Origin: an uncultured bacterium
GTDB lineage: Bacteria > Armatimonadota > UBA5829 > DSUL01
Assembly: GCA_937967775.1 (NCBI GenBank)
Contig: CALCJH010000285.1
Coordinates: 1-5,328, forward strand
Direction: 5' to 3'
DNA length: 5,328 nt
The translations under genes were made by a program, and so were the position numbers. Below the pieces are notes generated by a model, which was given only the letters and a program-made list of their open reading frames with translations, was not told where the DNA came from and ran no database searches. Shown one piece after another: positions 1 through 5,328 of the stretch (its first letter is position 1; each line of letters begins with the position of its first letter).

Positions 1-663
1 GACGGTGGCCACGAAGGCTAGCGGCAGAAAGAACGTCAGGATGTTGCGCAGTGTCCGCTCGAAGATATCAACCGGGTAGCGAGCGATCACGCTGATGCTC
101 CAGAAGGCCGCATCCAGATTGCGGATGCGCACCAGCCAGAATGACAGAGTCATAATCAGGCTGTCTATTCCGAACAGGATCATGATGCTGCACGCCATAA
201 GCGCCACGTAGACAGCGGCGTTTGTCAGGGTCACGGGAATCCCGGCCTCCCGCACGCCGTAGCCCACCACCAGAAGCGACATCAGCGTGCGGGCGAACTC
301 CGCCAGGTTCACCATCCGGGCGGTGGCCAGGAACTGGCTGTCTACGGGCTTGGTGAGCACCAGGTCGAACGTCCCTTTCTGGATCTCCTCGGGCAGGCGG
401 GAGAGATTGGGAGAGAACAGGGCGTTCATCAGCCCCCAGCTCAGCGAGAAGCTGCCGGCCAGCACCAGAGATTCTCCCTTCGTCCAGCCGGCCACCTGAT
501 CGGTGAGGGCGTAGACGATCTCGATGAAGAACAGATAGTAGATGAGCCAGGCCACCGTCGTGGCGCAGTTGGCGATGAAGTTGCCGCGGAACTCCATCTC
601 CCGGACCAGACAGTTCCGGAAGAAGACGGCCCACAGCCTGAGGTAGCGTCGCAAAGCTCTCAT
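1..663 (-). CDS. ABC-2 family transporter permease (COG3694/PF06182-like), C-terminus cut by window edge
   Basis: Integral-membrane permease subunit of an ABC exporter. The frame is open from the ATG at 663 to the window edge, giving 221 residues; I know this family as roughly 260-270 residues, so about 40-50 are missing. The N-terminus (MRALRRYLRLWAVFFRN, then REMEFRGNF at about 21-29) is typical of the family: a short basic amphipathic start before the first membrane helix (about 33-53). Further hydrophobic segments lie at about 66-84, 122-138, 148-176 and 206-221. Family-like motifs are GTFDLVLTKPVDSQF (97-111) and RYPVDIF (195-201). Such permeases usually act with a second permease (COG4587 type) and an ATPase, expected beyond the left edge. 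The substrate cannot be told. The ATG at 663 is preferred because of N-terminal similarity, although its ribosome binding site is weak. The frame stays open upstream, and a GTG at 732 would add 23 residues unlike the family. The preceding gene ends 85 bases upstream. Confidence 0.85.
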   Translation of the reverse strand, partial: MRALRRYLRLWAVFFRNCLVREMEFRGNFIANCATTVAWLIYYLFFIEIVYALTDQVAGWTKGESLVLAGSFSLSWGLMNALFSPNLSRLPEEIQKGTFDLVLTKPVDSQFLATARMVNLAEFARTLMSLLVVGYGVREAGIPVTLTNAAVYVALMACSIMILFGIDSLIMTLSFWLVRIRNLDAAFWSISVIARYPVDIFERTLRNILTFFLPLAFVATV

Positions 664-716
664 CCGTTCAGCATCCGTCCACGCAGGCCGGCCCTGTTGC
701 AGCGCGCGGGGGCTCC

Positions 717-752
717 ATCCGGGAGTATACACGCTCCGTTCGCGTGCTTCAG
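717..752 (-). promoter_or_regulatory. weak sigma70-like promoter candidate ahead of the ABC permease
   Basis: Read on the minus strand, a good -10 hexamer TATACT (729-724) lies 17 bases after a poor -35 match CTGAAG (752-747). A start site near 717 would give a leader of about 54 bases before the ATG at 663. The -35 overlaps the stop codon of the PAP2 gene. Because the -35 matches only three of six consensus positions, read-through from the PAP2 gene is an equally good explanation for expression of the permease. Confidence 0.3.
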
Positions 753-1357
753 CGGACCTGCCGCTTCTGCCGCCACGAGGCCAACGCCAGTGCCATCGCC
801 CACCCGGCCGCGCCGGCAGCCGCGCCGGCGAGGACATCAGACGGGTAGTGCGCAAGACGGAACACGCGCTGGGCCGCCACCAGCGCGGCAAACGTCAGGA
901 GAGCGGACCGGAGACGCGGTAGGGCGTAACACACAGCGAAGGCAAAGGCGAAGATTGCCGCCGCATCCGCGCTCGGAAAAGACTGATAGAAACTGCTGGT
1001 CAGGTCTCCGGTGCGATGAAAGGGTACGTAGGGGCGTTCTCGCGGGATGTTCAGCTTCAGCGCCCAGACCAGAGCTCCCGCGGCGGCCTGCGCCGCGAAT
1101 CCGAGAAGGGCAGCCCGCCTCAGGCTGATGGATTTCCGGAGGAACCCCCAGAGCCAGAGCGCAGCAAGCGCCAGAAACAGCAACCCGGCCTTGCCGAAAG
1201 TGACCAGAACTTCTACGGCTAGATAGACGGGAGGCAGTTGAGACAACCAGTAGACCGGCTCTCTCGTCTGGCGATCCAGCGCGAAAAAGCTGGCCGCCGC
1301 GCACGCCGAAAGCGCGACAGCCCACAAGGTTGCACTGCGAATCTGTCGCTGAAGCAT
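749..1357 (-). CDS. PAP2 superfamily membrane phosphatase (lipid/polyprenyl phosphatase-like)
   Basis: Predicted integral-membrane phosphatase of 202 residues that would remove phosphate from a lipid phosphate or diphosphate, such as undecaprenyl diphosphate or phosphatidylglycerol phosphate; the substrate cannot be assigned from sequence. The PAP2 signature is recognisable. Motif 1 is K101-x6-R108-P109 (KLNIPRERP). Motif 2 is FPSADAAA, with P128-S129-A130-D131 where the classical form is PSGH. Motif 3 is R164-x5-H170-x3-D174 (RVFRLAHYPSD). Hydrophobic stretches at about 10-27, 45-72, 82-100, 131-147, 150-163 and 175-194 fit the usual six-helix fold. The ATG at 1357 is chosen. An in-frame TTG at 1390 would add 11 residues, but it overlaps the likely promoter and lacks a ribosome binding site. 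The gene begins just after the terminator of the preceding gene, so it has its own promoter. Whether the D131 variant is fully active is uncertain. Confidence 0.88.
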   Translation of the reverse strand: MLQRQIRSATLWAVALSACAAASFFALDRQTREPVYWLSQLPPVYLAVEVLVTFGKAGLLFLALAALWLWGFLRKSISLRRAALLGFAAQAAAGALVWALKLNIPRERPYVPFHRTGDLTSSFYQSFPSADAAAIFAFAFAVCYALPRLRSALLTFAALVAAQRVFRLAHYPSDVLAGAAAGAAGWAMALALASWRQKRQVR

Positions 1358-1361
1358 GATA

Positions 1362-1396
1362 ACTTTTTTATATAATCTCTGCTCCGGCAATGTCTA
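1362..1396 (-). promoter_or_regulatory. putative promoter of the PAP2 gene, near-leaderless
   Basis: On the minus strand TAGACA (1396-1391) and TATATA (1374-1369) are separated by 16 bases, close to sigma70 consensus, in a locally AT-rich patch. Transcription would start near 1362, only about five bases before the ATG at 1357, and no Shine-Dalgarno sequence is visible between them. The placement directly after the upstream terminator (1411-1445) makes a promoter here necessary on layout grounds. Confidence 0.5.
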
Positions 1397-1410
1397 CACC
1401 GCCTGATCTG

Positions 1411-1445
1411 CAACGAAAAGCCCGGCGGCCGAAGGGCCGCCGGGC
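1411..1445 (-). terminator. Rho-independent terminator of the 518-residue exported protein gene
   Basis: Read on the minus strand, positions 1445-1420 form a perfect 11-base-pair GC stem (GCCCGGCGGCC with its complement) closed by a four-base CTTC loop. It is followed directly by TTTTCGTTG (1419-1411). It lies 28 bases past the stop codon at 1474. The A-run is on only one side on the plus strand, so it works for minus-strand transcription only. Confidence 0.92.
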
Positions 1446-1473
1446 GTGCCTCGGAGATCTCGATTAGCACGTC

Positions 1474-3030
1474 TCACTGGACGGCCATCGGCGCTCCCGA
1501 CTCGGACTCCCAGGAGTTCGTCCAGATGACGGGAACGGTTTTGTCAATGCCCAGTTGAGTGTTGACCAGACGGTAGTTGCCCAGGACCCCCACTACAGAC
1601 ACGTACTCGTCCACGAACGGCTGCGGCGATTCGATGCCGCTCGTCAGCATCGCGCGGATGCCCTTCATCGTGGCGCCCAGGAAGTCCTGCAGATTCAGGC
1701 CGTCAGAAAAGCCGCTTCCATCGTCAATGTAGAAGTAGCCCGGAGCAAGGTCCGTCTGCATTTTGCCCCACGCGCGCACCAGCAGCCCCTGCGCGCTCAG
1801 CCCGGCGGGATCGGGGTTCTGGGGCAGGGTCAGCGGCTTTGTCAGGTTTTTCTGGTTCAAGCCGACCGGTTCGCCGGCCTTTGTCGGCGGGTAGGTGGCG
1901 GGGTTCAGAACGGTCACCGCGTGTCCCGCGACCTGCTGCTCGCACGTTGGCGTGAACAGTCCGCCGGAGACATTGACCCTGTCACCTGCCTTCACCTCCA
2001 CCGGATTCCCGTTCCAGTCCACCGCGCTCTTGTAGTTGGCAAGCTGCACCTTGATGCCCGTCTGCTGGCGATCCTGTTCGATGTAGAAGAACTTGTTGCC
2101 TTCCGGGTCCGCGAACACCCCGGTGACATACTTGTTGTTCAACTGGCAGGGCGCGCCTTCCGGCCCGTTCCTCTTGAGCGTCCCGATATTGTTGGTGTTC
2201 GGAACTTTATCCGCCGGGATCGGAATGCTCCCCGGATCATGGCCGCCGTAGGCCAGCAGGAAATGGTCCAGCAGAATGGTGAACGAAGCGCCGGATCCCA
2301 GGTCCTGCAGGAGACGCAGGTGGAAGTGAGCTCCCGCAACGCCGCGGTCCTGCACCATCGGGTCCTGCTCCACACCGTCCATCCAGATGCGGTAGGTGCA
2401 GTTGATGTCACTGCCGATATTCGGAGTGATCTTCATCCAGATGGTGTGCCACTCGCCGGGCTGCCCGGCTTCCTTCAGCTTGCAGATGTTCGTCCCCTGG
2501 CGGTAGTGCGCCAGCCAGACATTGCCCTCAGCATCCTGCCGGAGGCACAGCTCGGGACGGATGCGGTAGAACCCGCCTGAGCCGTTCGGGATTGCCGTGT
2601 TGAAGCCGCCCGTGAACAACCTGCGAAGTCCGCCCGGAGAGGGGTCTGTGAACTCCTCAACTTTTATCCGGAAGACCACCGTCCAACCGGTCATCTCCGG
2701 CGATCCATTGATCATCGCCGGCGCCGCGCAGTCCGCCGGCGGCTTCATAACAGCCTCCTCGCCGATCGCGTAAGTGGTCCAGCGGAAGGACGTGGCCGCA
2801 CCCGGTATCTTGACGGCCTTCAACGCCTTGCCGCCCGTACCGTTGTCCACGATCTCCCAGTAGTTGCCCGGGCTAGGGCTGTTGTACTGGAAAACGCAGG
2901 CCTTGCTGCCCGGGAACGGCGCGCAGCGTATGTCCGTCGTTCCGTCGTAAACCCAGTACCACTCCGCTCCATACGCCGCCGGAGCTGATACCAGCGCCAG
3001 CAGAGCCAAAAACACGACCGATCTTTGCAT
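1474..3030 (-). CDS. exported protein with lectin-like N-terminal region and two OB-like modules, function unknown
   Basis: Secreted protein of 518 residues that I cannot name. A signal peptide is clear: MQR, hydrophobic core at about 4-18, likely cleavage after AYG (21/22). Residues about 23-265 resemble a concanavalin A/LamG-like beta-sandwich, with strand-like patterns at WTVVFRIKVEEF (116-127), GEWHTIWMKI (192-201), YRIWMDGVEQ (213-222) and FTILLDHFLLAYGG (250-263). Two OB-like modules follow. The first, at about 280-375, carries FFYIEQDRQQTGIKV (314-328) and AGDRVNVSGGL (348-358). The second, at about 405-505, carries GYFYIDDGSG (431-440) and DEYVSVVGVLGNY (474-486). Eight mature cysteines (36, 45, 101, 162, 183, 211, 295, 363) could form disulfides. 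No glycoside hydrolase catalytic motif, membrane anchor, sortase signal or dockerin was recognised, so carbohydrate or surface binding is only a guess. The ATG at 3030 is preferred over the in-frame ATG at 3117 because it starts the signal peptide and has a ribosome binding site. The gene has its own promoter and terminator. Confidence 0.85.
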   Translation of the reverse strand: MQRSVVFLALLALVSAPAAYGAEWYWVYDGTTDIRCAPFPGSKACVFQYNSPSPGNYWEIVDNGTGGKALKAVKIPGAATSFRWTTYAIGEEAVMKPPADCAAPAMINGSPEMTGWTVVFRIKVEEFTDPSPGGLRRLFTGGFNTAIPNGSGGFYRIRPELCLRQDAEGNVWLAHYRQGTNICKLKEAGQPGEWHTIWMKITPNIGSDINCTYRIWMDGVEQDPMVQDRGVAGAHFHLRLLQDLGSGASFTILLDHFLLAYGGHDPGSIPIPADKVPNTNNIGTLKRNGPEGAPCQLNNKYVTGVFADPEGNKFFYIEQDRQQTGIKVQLANYKSAVDWNGNPVEVKAGDRVNVSGGLFTPTCEQQVAGHAVTVLNPATYPPTKAGEPVGLNQKNLTKPLTLPQNPDPAGLSAQGLLVRAWGKMQTDLAPGYFYIDDGSGFSDGLNLQDFLGATMKGIRAMLTSGIESPQPFVDEYVSVVGVLGNYRLVNTQLGIDKTVPVIWTNSWESESGAPMAVQ

Positions 3031-3039
3031 TGAGAGAGG

Positions 3040-3049
3040 TCCCCCCTTT
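3040..3049 (-). promoter_or_regulatory. ribosome binding site fixing the start at 3030
   Basis: On the minus strand AAAGGGGGGA lies ten bases before the ATG at 3030. This purine-rich, G-heavy site supports that ATG over the upstream in-frame ATG at 3117, which would put 29 residues in front of the signal peptide. Confidence 0.65.
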
Positions 3050-3105
3050 CCCTCAAGATGATGATGTCCCTGCAGAACAAGGATAGCCAGGTCGCGCACA
3101 GCCAC

Positions 3106-3142
3106 CCCTTCCACCATAAGGCTCCCCGGTGCTTCCCGTCAA
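3106..3142 (-). promoter_or_regulatory. putative sigma70-like promoter of the 518-residue exported protein gene
   Basis: On the minus strand TTGACG (3142-3137, five of six consensus bases) is followed after 18 bases by TATGGT (3118-3113), or after 17 by TTATGG. The predicted transcript start near 3106 lies downstream of the ATG at 3117, again favouring the start at 3030, and gives a leader of about 76 bases. The -35 begins 18 bases after the upstream terminator ends, a compact arrangement. Confidence 0.5.
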
Positions 3143-3160
3143 GCCTGTTTTCGACATAAA

Positions 3161-3193
3161 TACAGAAAAACCCCGCCCGGAGCCGGGCGGGGT
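3161..3193 (-). terminator. Rho-independent terminator of the 623-residue exported protein gene
   Basis: On the minus strand ACCCCGCCC (3193-3185) pairs with GGGCGGGGT (3178-3170) around a short GGCTCC loop, followed by a run of five T (3170-3166) and further T-rich sequence. It lies 35 bases past the stop codon at 3229. The stem is almost all G-C and the T-run is on the correct side for the minus-strand gene. Confidence 0.92.
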
Positions 3194-3228
3194 CTGTCTC
3201 TTTATTTCGCAAAAGTAAGCGCATTGCG

Positions 3229-5100
3229 CTACTGGCAGTCCTTCCACCAGGGCCAGAGCTCGAAGTCGCTCAGGACCTCCACGTCCTGATCCAGGTTCGA
3301 GACATAGATCACCGGCTCGCCGTCCTCGCACCCCAGCACGCCGCGGACTTTGAGATACTCGAAGCCCGTGAAAGCCAGACCGTCCGCCCTCACCTTCACA
3401 CGGGTGTAGCACCACGGGTCCTGACCGCCGGGCTCATTCTCGTGACTGGAGCCGTCGCTGATATACAGGTAAGTGGAGCTGTCGCCAGTGTTCACGATCC
3501 AGCCTGCGGTCGCTACGAACAGGCCCTTCAGGGTGGGGGAGTCCGCGCGCAGGTCCCGGGCGTTTGCAAACAACTCCTGACCCTCCGGCACGGCAGCGCC
3601 GCGCGCCACAAGCTGAGGCGCGAGCACGCGCAGCACCTTCTCGCACCCGTTCACCACATCAATGCGCCCCACCGGGATGATAACGTCCCCCTTCGCGATG
3701 CGCGTTCCCGGACCCGCGTCCGGCACGTCGTGCAGACACCGAATGCCGGCGGATCGGTCCGGAGCCTGAATCTGGAACCAGCCCGGTCCCACCCGGTTCA
3801 CCACCGACTGCGGCAGCTGCACCCAGGTGCCTTCCGGCAGGCTGCGCGCCTCGCCGATACTGTTTACCGGGATCACCTGCGTCCCGGCCTCTGGCAGCAG
3901 GCCCACCTCGATGTCATCCCAGAATGCCCACTCCTGGCTGACCGCCAGACCGCCGATCTGCAGGCGGTTGAACGGAATGCGTCCTTCGGCCGTGTAGCGT
4001 AGAGCGGTTCCCACGATCTGTCCGTCCACCAGGAAATGGAACTGTTGATGCTTGAACGGATTCGGATTGTCCCCGTAGACGCGGATCTCCAGACTGTGCC
4101 ACCCGGTGAAGTCGTAGCCCCGGTGAATGCCCGTGTCCACCCAGGGAGTGTCATAGTAGCCGTTGACCCCGTTGTCTCCTTGGCGGGTGAAGTACTTCCA
4201 GTTGTTCGTGTCGGAGCACTGGGGACCGGTGGCGGCCGTGGCCTCCCCTCCGAACCGGTGCCAGATGCCGAACTTGGCGAAGTCCCGCAGCTGACGGTTC
4301 TCCACCCACATCTGCACGGCGCGGTAAAGCGGGGCGATAGCCCCGTAGATCTCATATGTATCCCCCGGTTTCACCCCGGCCGCGACAGGGTTCAGGGTAT
4401 TGGGGGCTTTTGGTTCCACTTCCAGAGTCTGGCTGATGTTCCAGAACGGGTTGTATCCGTAGGGCGGCCCTCCGCAGGTGTAGAAGGTGGGCCGCCGGAT
4501 GAACCACTCCTTGCCGGCCGCGTCTCCGCTGGTGACCCGGATATAGGCGATGGGCTCGGTGGACATATGGAAGTAGGTGTTGGAGTCCGTGATCCCTGGC
4601 TTCGATATGCGGCAGGCGGGCCATCCGGGAATGGGCGTCCCTCCATCGTCCGCTGCCGTCACCACTCCCGACTGGATAAACCGGTCCAGGTTGTCGAAAC
4701 AGGGGGTCTGTACGTTGGTGAGGCGCTCCCGCTCGTGGTCGAACCAGACCCACGCACGGACGTAGAAGTTGTCGTAGAGGTCCATCCCCCACTCCTGCAT
4801 GGCCGACCACTGCGAGAACGTCTCGTGCTGGTAGGCGCTTTTGACGCCCGTGCGCGTGCGGACCGGGTTGAACAGGTTGGGATCATTGTCGCCGATGATA
4901 CGGTGCGCCATCGGGTCGTTGGAATTCTGAGCCCAGGGATGCCTGGGCGGCAGCCTCCACTCCGGTCCCCCGACAAAGGGGACATTCCCTTCGAAACTTG
5001 TGAAGTAGATGGGCAGCGCGCGGACGCTTCCCGCTCCCAGGAGAACAAGCGCCGCGATCAGGGCGACGGCGCGCTTCGGGGCTGTCAGGAACCCGGACAT
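3229..5100 (-). CDS. large exported protein with interrupted lectin-like region and C-terminal OB-like modules, function unknown
   Basis: Secreted protein of 623 residues that I cannot name. The signal peptide has a basic start (K9, R10), a hydrophobic core at about 11-24 and likely cleavage after VRA (28/29). A beta-sandwich begins at YFTSFEGNVP (32-41) and NFYVRAWVWFDHE (111-123), and appears to resume at GWHSLEIRVYG (333-343), FHFLVDGQIVG (354-364) and WAFWDDIEVG (391-400), as in LamG-like folds. Between them, at about 183-256, is a block with RVTSGDAAGKEWFI and GVKPGDTYEIYG. It resembles a glycine-rich SG-AAG...GD module I know from exported proteins of Verrucomicrobiota-type bacteria (inference). 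Residues about 412-500 form an OB-like module, IGEARSLPEGTWVQLP and WFQIQAPDRSAGIRC (441-455). A second, at about 515-610, carries TYLYISDGSS and YLKVRGVLG. Mature cysteines number nine. The ATG at 5100 is chosen for the signal peptide and strong ribosome binding site; an upstream in-frame start codon near 5232 is rejected. No enzyme motif was found. Confidence 0.85.
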   Translation of the reverse strand: MSGFLTAPKRAVALIAALVLLGAGSVRALPIYFTSFEGNVPFVGGPEWRLPPRHPWAQNSNDPMAHRIIGDNDPNLFNPVRTRTGVKSAYQHETFSQWSAMQEWGMDLYDNFYVRAWVWFDHERERLTNVQTPCFDNLDRFIQSGVVTAADDGGTPIPGWPACRISKPGITDSNTYFHMSTEPIAYIRVTSGDAAGKEWFIRRPTFYTCGGPPYGYNPFWNISQTLEVEPKAPNTLNPVAAGVKPGDTYEIYGAIAPLYRAVQMWVENRQLRDFAKFGIWHRFGGEATAATGPQCSDTNNWKYFTRQGDNGVNGYYDTPWVDTGIHRGYDFTGWHSLEIRVYGDNPNPFKHQQFHFLVDGQIVGTALRYTAEGRIPFNRLQIGGLAVSQEWAFWDDIEVGLLPEAGTQVIPVNSIGEARSLPEGTWVQLPQSVVNRVGPGWFQIQAPDRSAGIRCLHDVPDAGPGTRIAKGDVIIPVGRIDVVNGCEKVLRVLAPQLVARGAAVPEGQELFANARDLRADSPTLKGLFVATAGWIVNTGDSSTYLYISDGSSHENEPGGQDPWCYTRVKVRADGLAFTGFEYLKVRGVLGCEDGEPVIYVSNLDQDVEVLSDFELWPWWKDCQ

Positions 5101-5110
5101 GATAGTGTTT

Positions 5111-5119
5111 CTCCTCCTT
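5111..5119 (-). promoter_or_regulatory. strong ribosome binding site fixing the start at 5100
   Basis: On the minus strand AAGGAGGAG, close to the perfect anti-16S match, lies ten bases before the ATG at 5100. It decides the start against the in-frame upstream extension to 5232, whose extra 44 residues have no signal-peptide character. Confidence 0.88.
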
Positions 5120-5163
5120 TTCCCTGCGGCGCGGGGATGCGGGTCAGAGCCCGCCAATCCCGC

Positions 5164-5199
5164 CGATTCCAGTATGCCATACAGCCCCCCATATGTAAA
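5164..5199 (-). promoter_or_regulatory. putative sigma70-like promoter of the 623-residue exported protein gene
   Basis: On the minus strand TTTACA (5199-5194, five of six consensus bases) and CATACT (5176-5171, four of six) are separated by exactly 17 bases. A run of seven T (5215-5209) lies just upstream and could act like an UP element. The predicted start near 5164 gives a leader of about 64 bases. A small hairpin of five pairs (5154-5139) sits in that leader; I see no known riboswitch in it. Confidence 0.5.
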
Positions 5200-5270
5200 G
5201 CTTGTGCGAAAAAAATGTGCCCACACTGACAATAATCTATCGCCGGCCCATTTCCGGGCGCGAACCGTAG

Positions 5271-5307
5271 TTGACGGAATGCCTGCCGTTGGATAAGATC
5301 ATTTCGA
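5271..5307 (+). promoter_or_regulatory. possible divergent promoter at the right edge, near-leaderless
   Basis: On the plus strand TTGACG (5271-5276) and TAAGAT (5294-5299) are separated by 17 bases, and an ATG follows at 5307, about where transcription would begin. The reading frame from that ATG (M-S-V-E-L-T-S) is open for the 22 bases that remain. The match is reasonable, but so little sequence follows that a gene cannot be confirmed. Confidence 0.28.
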
Positions 5308-5328
5308 TGTCTGTCGAATTGACAAGCC

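Noticed and set aside
68..634. Minus-strand open frame of 188 codons overlapping the ABC permease
   Set aside because: It is a different frame of the same strand, with an Arg/Gly/Pro-rich translation and no membrane segments. The frame from 663 has clear permease helices and motifs.
686..693. Perfect eight-base palindrome GGCCGGCC between the PAP2 and permease genes
   Set aside because: Common by chance at this GC content, with no flanking signal to suggest an operator or terminator.
697..1128. Plus-strand open frame opposite the end of the PAP2 gene
   Set aside because: Low-complexity Arg/Pro-rich translation, antisense to a gene with conserved catalytic motifs.
1555..2580. Long plus-strand open frame (341 codons) opposite the 518-residue protein gene
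   Set aside because: It is fully antisense to a gene with a signal peptide, ribosome binding site, promoter and terminator. Its translation is rich in Arg, His and Val with no recognisable domain, as expected of a shadow frame in GC-rich DNA.
5139..5154. Five-base-pair hairpin in the leader of the 623-residue protein gene, considered as a riboswitch or attenuator
   Set aside because: The stem is short, there is no T-run and no recognisable aptamer core. Such hairpins arise easily by chance in GC-rich leaders.
4036..5229. Long plus-strand open frame (397 codons) opposite the 623-residue protein gene
   Set aside because: Antisense shadow: no domain character, no credible ribosome binding site, and it runs through the leader and promoter region of the minus-strand gene.
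5241..5262. GC-rich inverted repeat (GCCC...GGGC) right of the 5100 gene, considered as a terminator
   Set aside because: Only four clean pairs and no T-run on either strand.

Overview
The window is a GC-rich bacterial segment. All four recognisable genes lie on the minus strand, so transcription runs from high to low coordinates. The two largest genes encode exported proteins that pair an N-terminal lectin-like (concanavalin A/LamG-type) region with C-terminal OB-like modules. One module carries a 'PDRSxGIR'-type motif that I associate with secreted proteins of Armatimonadota. That phylum is my best guess for the source (inference, moderate to low confidence); Planctomycetota, Verrucomicrobiota or Chloroflexota are not excluded. 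Strong Shine-Dalgarno sequences, sigma70-like promoters and GC-rich intrinsic terminators are typical of a free-living bacterium.

Reading along the minus strand from the right edge: positions 5101-5328 are non-coding, with a promoter and strong ribosome binding site for the first gene. There may also be a weak divergent promoter and gene start at the extreme right edge. Positions 5100-3229 encode a 623-residue secreted protein ending in an intrinsic terminator (3161-3193). Positions 3030-1474 encode a 518-residue secreted protein of similar overall architecture, with its own promoter and its own terminator (1411-1445). Each therefore looks monocistronic, and together they form a tandem pair of distantly related surface or secreted proteins of unknown function.

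Positions 1357-749 encode a PAP2-type membrane phosphatase, with a promoter so close to the ATG that the mRNA may be leaderless or nearly so. After an 85-base gap with no terminator, positions 663-1 encode the first 221 residues of an ABC-2 type permease of the COG3694/PF06182 type, cut by the window edge. The rest of the exporter (partner permease and ATPase) probably lies beyond the left edge.

The features point to cell-envelope biology: two exported proteins, a lipid-phosphate phosphatase and an exporter permease. Nothing in the sequence proves that they work together. I see no tRNA, rRNA, CRISPR array, insertion sequence or attachment site.
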